Source: Oscillospiraceae bacterium (GTDB lineage: Bacteria > Bacillota > Clostridia > Oscillospirales > Oscillospiraceae). Taken from it: 64,000 nt of DNA. Position 1 is the first letter of the stretch, and every line of letters begins with the position of its first letter. The stretch is from assembly GCA_022846075.1 (NCBI GenBank), contig AP025582.1:372001-436000 (forward strand), written 5' to 3'. The notes beneath the pieces are model-generated. The model saw only the letters and a list, made by a program, of their open reading frames with translations, had not been told where the DNA came from and ran no database searches. Of the stretch, positions 59,645-64,000 are shown one piece after another. The position numbers were made by a program, and so were the translations under genes.

Positions 59645-60568
59645 ATGTGGGAAGTGATATGGAGGGCGGGCTCGTTCCTGCTGGTGATCTGCGCCGGATA
59701 CCTGCTCCGGCGGCTGGGCATTTTCGGGCCCAGGGAATATGACGTGCTTCTGCGGGTGGTGATGAACCTCACCATCCCGGCGGCCATCATCATCAGCTTC
59801 GCGGATTTCCGGATGGACCTGTCCCTGCTGGGGGTGGCCCTGCTGGGCCTGGGTCTGAACGTGCTGATGATGGCCCTGGCGGCGGCGGTGACCCGGAACC
59901 GGGACCGGAATACCCGGATCCTGCACCTGATGAACCTTTGCGGCTACAACGTGGGCTGCTTTGCCCTGCCCTTTCTCCAGGGCTTCGTGGGCCCCTACGG
60001 GGTGGCGCTGGCCTGCCTCTTTGACGTGGGCAATTCCCTGGTGGCCACCGGGGGCGGCTACGCCGTGGCCGAAAGCCTGCTCCGGGAGGGGGAGCGCCGC
60101 TCCTTTTCCCTGTGGGACACGCTGAAAAAGCTCCTTCGGGTGGTGCCCTTCGTTACCTACCTCTGCCTGATCGTCTATACGGCGGCGGGGCTCCGGGTGC
60201 CCGGTGCGGTGGTGACGCTTCTCACCCCCATGGCCAACGCCAACGCCTTCGCCGCCATGCTGATGATCGGCCTCATGGTGGATTTCCGCATGGAGCGGCG
60301 GGAGCGGGGCACCGTCCTGCGGGTGGTGGGCCTGCGGGGCGGGCTGAGCCTTCTCCTGGCGGCGGGACTCTATTTCCTCCTGCCGGTGGGGGAGGAGACC
60401 CGGCGGGTATTGGCCATCCTGGCCCTCTCGCCCATCTCCATGCTCTCCTCGGGATTTACGGCCCAGCTGGGCGGGCCCGTGGGGACCTCGGCGGCCATCA
60501 ACTCCATCTACGCGGTGTTCAGCGTGGCGGCCATGTCGGTGCTGGTGGTCCTCTTTGGGATCTCCTGA
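59645..60568 (+). CDS. AEC family transporter (auxin efflux carrier-like permease)
   Basis: 307 residues with about ten hydrophobic segments. RLGIFGPREYDVLLRVVMNL and LTIPAAIIISFADFRMDLSL at the N terminus and LCGYNVGCFALPFLQGFVGP follow the AEC pattern. Bacterial members carry malate, malonate or similar acids. It may export a waste product or be a second carrier for the pathway's substrate. 7 bp after the aldolase; last gene of the operon before a bidirectional terminator. Confidence 0.82.
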   Translation: MWEVIWRAGSFLLVICAGYLLRRLGIFGPREYDVLLRVVMNLTIPAAIIISFADFRMDLSLLGVALLGLGLNVLMMALAAAVTRNRDRNTRILHLMNLCGYNVGCFALPFLQGFVGPYGVALACLFDVGNSLVATGGGYAVAESLLREGERRSFSLWDTLKKLLRVVPFVTYLCLIVYTAAGLRVPGAVVTLLTPMANANAFAAMLMIGLMVDFRMERRERGTVLRVVGLRGGLSLLLAAGLYFLLPVGEETRRVLAILALSPISMLSSGFTAQLGGPVGTSAAINSIYAVFSVAAMSVLVVLFGIS

Positions 60569-60593
60569 CCGGCGCCGGAGCCTGGGCCATAAT

Positions 60594-60633
60594 AAAAAGC
60601 AGTCCGTCCCCAACTGGGGACGGACTGCTTTTT
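60594..60633. terminator. Bidirectional terminator after the AEC gene
   Basis: An 18-bp perfect stem (AAAAAGCAGTCCGTCCCC and complement) with loop AACT and T-runs on both strands. It separates the operon from the convergent ProC-like gene. Confidence 0.92.
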
Positions 60634-60645
60634 ATTTGGAATATC

Positions 60646-61785
60646 TCATCCGCAGAGGGTGAGGCCGTGACGGGCGATGGCCCGGGCGGCCTCCAGCCCC
60701 ATGGCCCGCCAGCGGGCCCACCAGCCCTCGGGCAACGGCCGGTGGTCCAGCCAGAGGCCGAAAGCCCCGGCCAGCATGTCCCGGCATTCGGCCTGGAAAA
60801 AGATCCCCGACTTTTCACACACGCCCCCCTTGGTGGCAAGCTGGGCGGTCATCCGGTCCAGCTCGGGCCGGGAGAGGAGGCAGAGGGTCACCAGGTAGGC
60901 CTCAGCCCGGTAGGCCCGGACCACGTGCCCGGCGTCGTCGGGGAGGCCGGCCTCCGGGGCGAAGTCGCATACCCCCTTCAGCCAGGTGACGGCGCAGCCG
61001 GCCACGAATTGGGCGCAGTGGGGGTCCAGGCTGTCCATGGAGCAGGGGACCAGCGCCCGGGGCAGGTCGTCCCAGGTCCGGCGCAGGGCGGCGCGCATGA
61101 CGCTGGCGGCCTCCTGATGGCCGCCGGGGAGCCCACGGGCGGAGAGCATGTCCGCGAACAGGTAGCACATGTCGTAGTAGCAGTGGGCGGCGTTGCGCAT
61201 ACCCAGATAGGGGACGGAGTCCTCCTCCCGCACCTCGATGGTGTTGACCAGGGGGGAGAGGAAATCGTAGAGCCGGGCCCGGTTGGCCTCCGGCCAGGGG
61301 TGGGCGTCGCTGAAGGTGATGAAATTGGCCTCCAGATAGGCCGAGGAAAGGCCCGCCACGGAGTAGAACATATTGGGCAGGACCTTGACGGCGTTGACGT
61401 CGGGGCCCAGCCGCTCATAGAAATAATCCACGCTGGGGGTGGGGGCGAAGCTGAGGATGTCGGGCAGGACGCCGCCCCTCTCCCACTGTTCCCGGCAGTA
61501 GGGGGCCAGAGAGTCGGTGACCACCGGAGGGATCTGCCTGGGGGGCGGGCAGACCAGCACCAGGTCCGGTTCCATCCGGCGCAGGGCATCCAGGGTGCCG
61601 CCCACGGCGACCTCACAGTCAAAGTCCCGCTCCAGCGCCGCCAATCCGTTGGGAGTGGCCTTATTTAAAAGGACATTTCCGCGCAGGACTCCACCCGCCG
61701 CCCGCTGGTAGCAAATGCGCATGTAGGTGCCGATGTGTCCCGTGCCGATGACCACGAGCTTGAGTGCTCCGCAAGGTTTTATCAT
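60646..61785 (-). CDS. NAD(P)-binding ProC-like protein
   Basis: 379 residues, longer than pyrroline-5-carboxylate reductase (about 270). The N-terminal fold KLVVIGTGHIGTYMRICYQR binds a dinucleotide; PDLVLVCPPPRQIPPVV and VKVLPNMFYSVAGLSSAYLE recall the ProC/ketol-acid-type layout, and LATKGGVCEKSGIFF parallels the PGG-T motif of ProC dimerisation domains. The reaction is not identifiable. GGGAGG precedes the ATG. It is convergent with the AEC operon and lies 51 bp after the SLH protein gene. Confidence 0.7.
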   Translation of the reverse strand: MIKPCGALKLVVIGTGHIGTYMRICYQRAAGGVLRGNVLLNKATPNGLAALERDFDCEVAVGGTLDALRRMEPDLVLVCPPPRQIPPVVTDSLAPYCREQWERGGVLPDILSFAPTPSVDYFYERLGPDVNAVKVLPNMFYSVAGLSSAYLEANFITFSDAHPWPEANRARLYDFLSPLVNTIEVREEDSVPYLGMRNAAHCYYDMCYLFADMLSARGLPGGHQEAASVMRAALRRTWDDLPRALVPCSMDSLDPHCAQFVAGCAVTWLKGVCDFAPEAGLPDDAGHVVRAYRAEAYLVTLCLLSRPELDRMTAQLATKGGVCEKSGIFFQAECRDMLAGAFGLWLDHRPLPEGWWARWRAMGLEAARAIARHGLTLCG

Positions 61786-61825
61786 AGGTTCCTCCCATGT
61801 GTGTTTGTATGTGGGGGAAGGGGAT

Positions 61826-61846
61826 AAAGACGGGGCTTATGCCCCG
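61826..61846 (-). terminator. Short terminator overlapping the stop of the SLH protein gene
   Basis: On the minus strand CGGGGC-ATAA-GCCCCG followed by TCTTTAT; the loop contains the TAA stop codon. The stem is only 6 bp, so termination may be partial. Confidence 0.45.
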
Positions 61847-64000
61847 GAGGGCATCAGGGAGATCAAACGCAGAAGGACCACGGAGACCTCGGCCCGGGTG
61901 GCGTTGGCCTGGGGCCGCAGCGTGCCGTCGGGATAGCCGCCCAGAAGGTCCTGTTCCACCGTCCAGGACATGGCATCCCGGGCCCAGGCGTCGATTTCAG
62001 CGGCGTCGGTGTGGGCCTGGAGTCGCTCCGGGTCGGCCTGGGGGGCCAGCCCGGCCAGCTTGGCGTACTGGTACAGCATGACCGCCATCTGCTCCCGGGT
62101 CACCAGGTTTTCCGGGGAGAAGCCGCTGTCCGTTCCCGTCACGATCTGAGAATCGGCGGCCCAGGCCACCGCCCCGGTGTACCATGTGTCCGCCGGGACG
62201 TCGGCGAAGGCGGAGTCCGCCTTGGTTGCCGGCTGGCCCGCCAGCCGGTAAAGAACGGTGACCATCATGGAGCGGGTCATGCCCCCGTCGGGGGCGAAGG
62301 TGTCCTCGCTGAGGCCGTTGAAGAGGCCCCGCTCCACCACGGCGCGAATGCTGTCGGCGGCCCAGTGGGAGGACACGTCGGTCAGCTTGGCGAAGATTTG
62401 GGCGTTGGTGGATTCGGCGGTGGCCGTGTCGGGCGCCGGCTCCGGGGTCTGCGGGGCCGCGTCCGGCTTGGCTTCCGGCTTGGGGGAGGGGGAGCCGCCG
62501 CCTCCGCCACCACCGCCGCCCCCGCCGATGCTGCCGGGGGCGTTGGCGGCCGGCAGTTTGGCGATGGTTTTGGAGATCGTGAGTTCGGCTGTCTCGCCGC
62601 TGTCCCGGGCCAGGGCGGCGGGCGCGCCGTTCTGTGCCAGCAGGATCGTGCCGGAGATGCTGCCCAGGGCGGAGGCGGTGGCGGGCGTCTTGGTAAAGCC
62701 GGCCCCCTCTTTCCAGGCTGCGGTCAGGCGGGGGTCGGTCAGACAGGCCTTGACTCCGTTCAAAATGTCATCGGCGGTGGTGTCGTTGGTAACGGTCAGC
62801 CCGTCCAGCCAGGTCTGGGCGGCGGCCTTGGCCTGGGCGGGGCTCTGGATCTTGTTCAGCGTAATATCCACGTCGGTTCGGACGGGCGGGATGCGGATGA
62901 CGTCCTTCCCCTCGGGGGAATCCAGAGGGGGAGCGGTGCCGTAGACCGCGTCCAGATAGCCCGGGGCCGTGGCCCGGACCTGATAGACCCCCGCGGGGAC
63001 CATCCAGCCGTAAGCCCCGTCCGCGCCTGTGGTCTGGGGGTTGACCTGCAAGTGGCTGTTGGCGTCCCAGGGGGTGTCAAACCATTTGCCGTTGGCCTCG
63101 TCCCACTGATAGAGGGTGACGGAAGCCCCTGCTATGGGCTGGCCGGACTGGTCATAGATGACGCCCGAGGGGTCGATGAGGACCGTGACCTGGGCGATGA
63201 CGAATTGGTAGACCTCCTCCTGCGCCGTCACCGTGGCGATGACCTGCTTGACGCCCGTGGTGGACCAGCCGGAGAGGGTGGCGGTGTAGTAGCCTTTTTC
63301 GTTCTTGACCGCCTGCACGACGATGCCGCCGAAGTGGAAGGCCACGCTGGGCGGGGGAGTGCCCTCCTCCGGGTCCGGGAGGCTCCCATCCTTGAATTTT
63401 ACAAAGAGGGTGAAGGGATTGCCGATCAGCCTCGCGTTGGTCCAGGCGGTGAAGGTGGGGACGCCCACCTCCGGGTTTTTCTCGATCAGATTGCTCCACC
63501 CGTTGTTGACGATGACATGGTCGATGACGGGATAGGCGTCCCGGCTGACGACGGTAGCGGGCTCGGAACAGTAGGTTTTTCCGGAGCGGGTGGCTTGGAG
63601 GCGGAAGTCGAAGGTGCCGGAAGTTTGGAGCTTAAGCATGGCGGTATACCAGGAGTCCGACTGCTTGATCGCGGTATAGAACATGCTGGCGCCGGCCGTC
63701 TGCCAGCCGGAGTCATCGGGTGTGCCCTCCTCCGGGTGGCTGCGGTACTGGATGTCCAGTTTCGCGTTGGGTACGGTCTCTCCGTAGACGCCGAAGGGCT
63801 CACCGGCCTTGATGGCGGTGGGGAGGTTGATGGTGGCCCGCAGGATGCGCACGGTGAAGACGTCGACCTGCGTGCGCTCGCCGCCCAGGGGGGTGAGGTA
63901 GGCCTTTGCCGTCACGCTGTCGGTGGCGTCGCTGGACAGGCGGAAGGAGACGGACAGCTCCAGCTGTTCGTCCCGGCCCAACGCCTGGTCCAGGGTGAGG
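61837..64000 (-). CDS. Large SLH-anchored surface protein, C-terminal part (5' end beyond window)
   Basis: About 720 residues are visible and the frame runs open past base 64000. From the N side: several beta-sandwich stretches (for example IKAGEPFGVYGETVPNAKLD), a carboxypeptidase-regulatory-like domain (GQPIAGASVTLYQWDEANGK and DGAYGWMVPAGVYQVRATAP), a helical segment, a run of ten glycines with a Pro/Lys-rich linker, and three SLH repeats (LTDVSSHWAADSIRAVVERG; FADVPADTWYTGAVAWAADS; IDAWARDAMSWTVEQDLLGG). SLH repeats bind secondary cell-wall polymer, so this is a wall-bound extracellular protein; signal peptide and any enzymatic domain would lie outside the window. Confidence 0.85.
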   Translation of the reverse strand, partial: LTLDQALGRDEQLELSVSFRLSSDATDSVTAKAYLTPLGGERTQVDVFTVRILRATINLPTAIKAGEPFGVYGETVPNAKLDIQYRSHPEEGTPDDSGWQTAGASMFYTAIKQSDSWYTAMLKLQTSGTFDFRLQATRSGKTYCSEPATVVSRDAYPVIDHVIVNNGWSNLIEKNPEVGVPTFTAWTNARLIGNPFTLFVKFKDGSLPDPEEGTPPPSVAFHFGGIVVQAVKNEKGYYTATLSGWSTTGVKQVIATVTAQEEVYQFVIAQVTVLIDPSGVIYDQSGQPIAGASVTLYQWDEANGKWFDTPWDANSHLQVNPQTTGADGAYGWMVPAGVYQVRATAPGYLDAVYGTAPPLDSPEGKDVIRIPPVRTDVDITLNKIQSPAQAKAAAQTWLDGLTVTNDTTADDILNGVKACLTDPRLTAAWKEGAGFTKTPATASALGSISGTILLAQNGAPAALARDSGETAELTISKTIAKLPAANAPGSIGGGGGGGGGGGSPSPKPEAKPDAAPQTPEPAPDTATAESTNAQIFAKLTDVSSHWAADSIRAVVERGLFNGLSEDTFAPDGGMTRSMMVTVLYRLAGQPATKADSAFADVPADTWYTGAVAWAADSQIVTGTDSGFSPENLVTREQMAVMLYQYAKLAGLAPQADPERLQAHTDAAEIDAWARDAMSWTVEQDLLGGYPDGTLRPQANATRAEVSVVLLRLISLMPSGA

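Noticed and set aside
1-64000. tRNA, rRNA, insertion sequence or prophage genes
   Set aside because: No cloverleaf with a CCA-ready acceptor, no rRNA-like stretch, and no transposase, integrase or phage structural motif was found in any frame.

Overview
The window is one contiguous piece of a GC-rich, low-repeat-protein Firmicute chromosome. Gene order in the ribosomal block, a zinc-ribbon S14, an archaeal-type ProRS, a KOW-domain gene between map and infA, class III ribonucleotide reductase, TRAP transport, SLH-anchored surface proteins and the small CTTCCCC-type palindromic repeats all fit a strictly anaerobic gut clostridium of the Oscillospiraceae (Flavonifractor / Lawsonibacter / Intestinimonas-like). 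That placement is an inference from gene content; no rRNA or tRNA gene is present to confirm it.

Layout. 1-5.6 kb: the end of prfC, then an apparent operon of an SLH-transglutaminase surface protein with a LuxE-like acyl-protein synthetase and a LuxC-like acyl-CoA reductase. 5.6-9.1 kb (minus strand): two CobW-family GTPases, then a TatD nuclease with its linked radical SAM protein. 9.7-11.7 kb: an ECF transporter S component divergent from a MocR regulator (probable vitamin B6 uptake). 11.8-18.6 kb: an uncharacterised DNA-repair radical SAM / DUF4130 pair, followed by nrdG, nrdD (with a fused redoxin domain) and a thioredoxin reductase. 18.8-26.1 kb: housekeeping and small genes (zinc-dependent phospholipase C-like protein, Asp23, FakA-like, patatin, proS, an XRE regulator).

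26.1-35.2 kb is an almost complete aromatic amino acid block: aroF, aroB, aroA, aroC, pheA, aroK, aroQ and a membrane-domain/aroE fusion. aroF is preceded by a promoter, a 34-codon reading frame rich in Phe/Tyr/Trp and a terminator/antiterminator pair, which together look like a classical ribosome-mediated attenuator. A degraded second copy of the aroC 3' end lies between aroC and pheA.

36.3-52.5 kb is the S10-spc-alpha ribosomal supercluster in canonical order (rpsJ to rplQ, with secY, adk, map, infA and rpoA), with a strong promoter, a long structured leader and one bidirectional terminator at the end. 52.5-60.6 kb holds a catabolic cluster of unknown substrate: a TRAP transporter, FGGY kinase, HpcH/HpaI aldolase and AEC permease, divergent from an unusual fusion of a ketopantoate-reductase-like dehydrogenase to a GntR/FCD regulator. 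Palindromic operator-like sites lie between the two. The window ends with a ProC-like dehydrogenase and the C-terminal part of a large SLH-anchored surface protein.

Intergenic spaces longer than 300 bp are almost entirely filled by repeats: a 212-bp four-hairpin element (two copies), a composite palindromic element of about 135-140 bp (three full copies plus fragments), an associated 135-bp sequence, and short GCGGAT palindromes.
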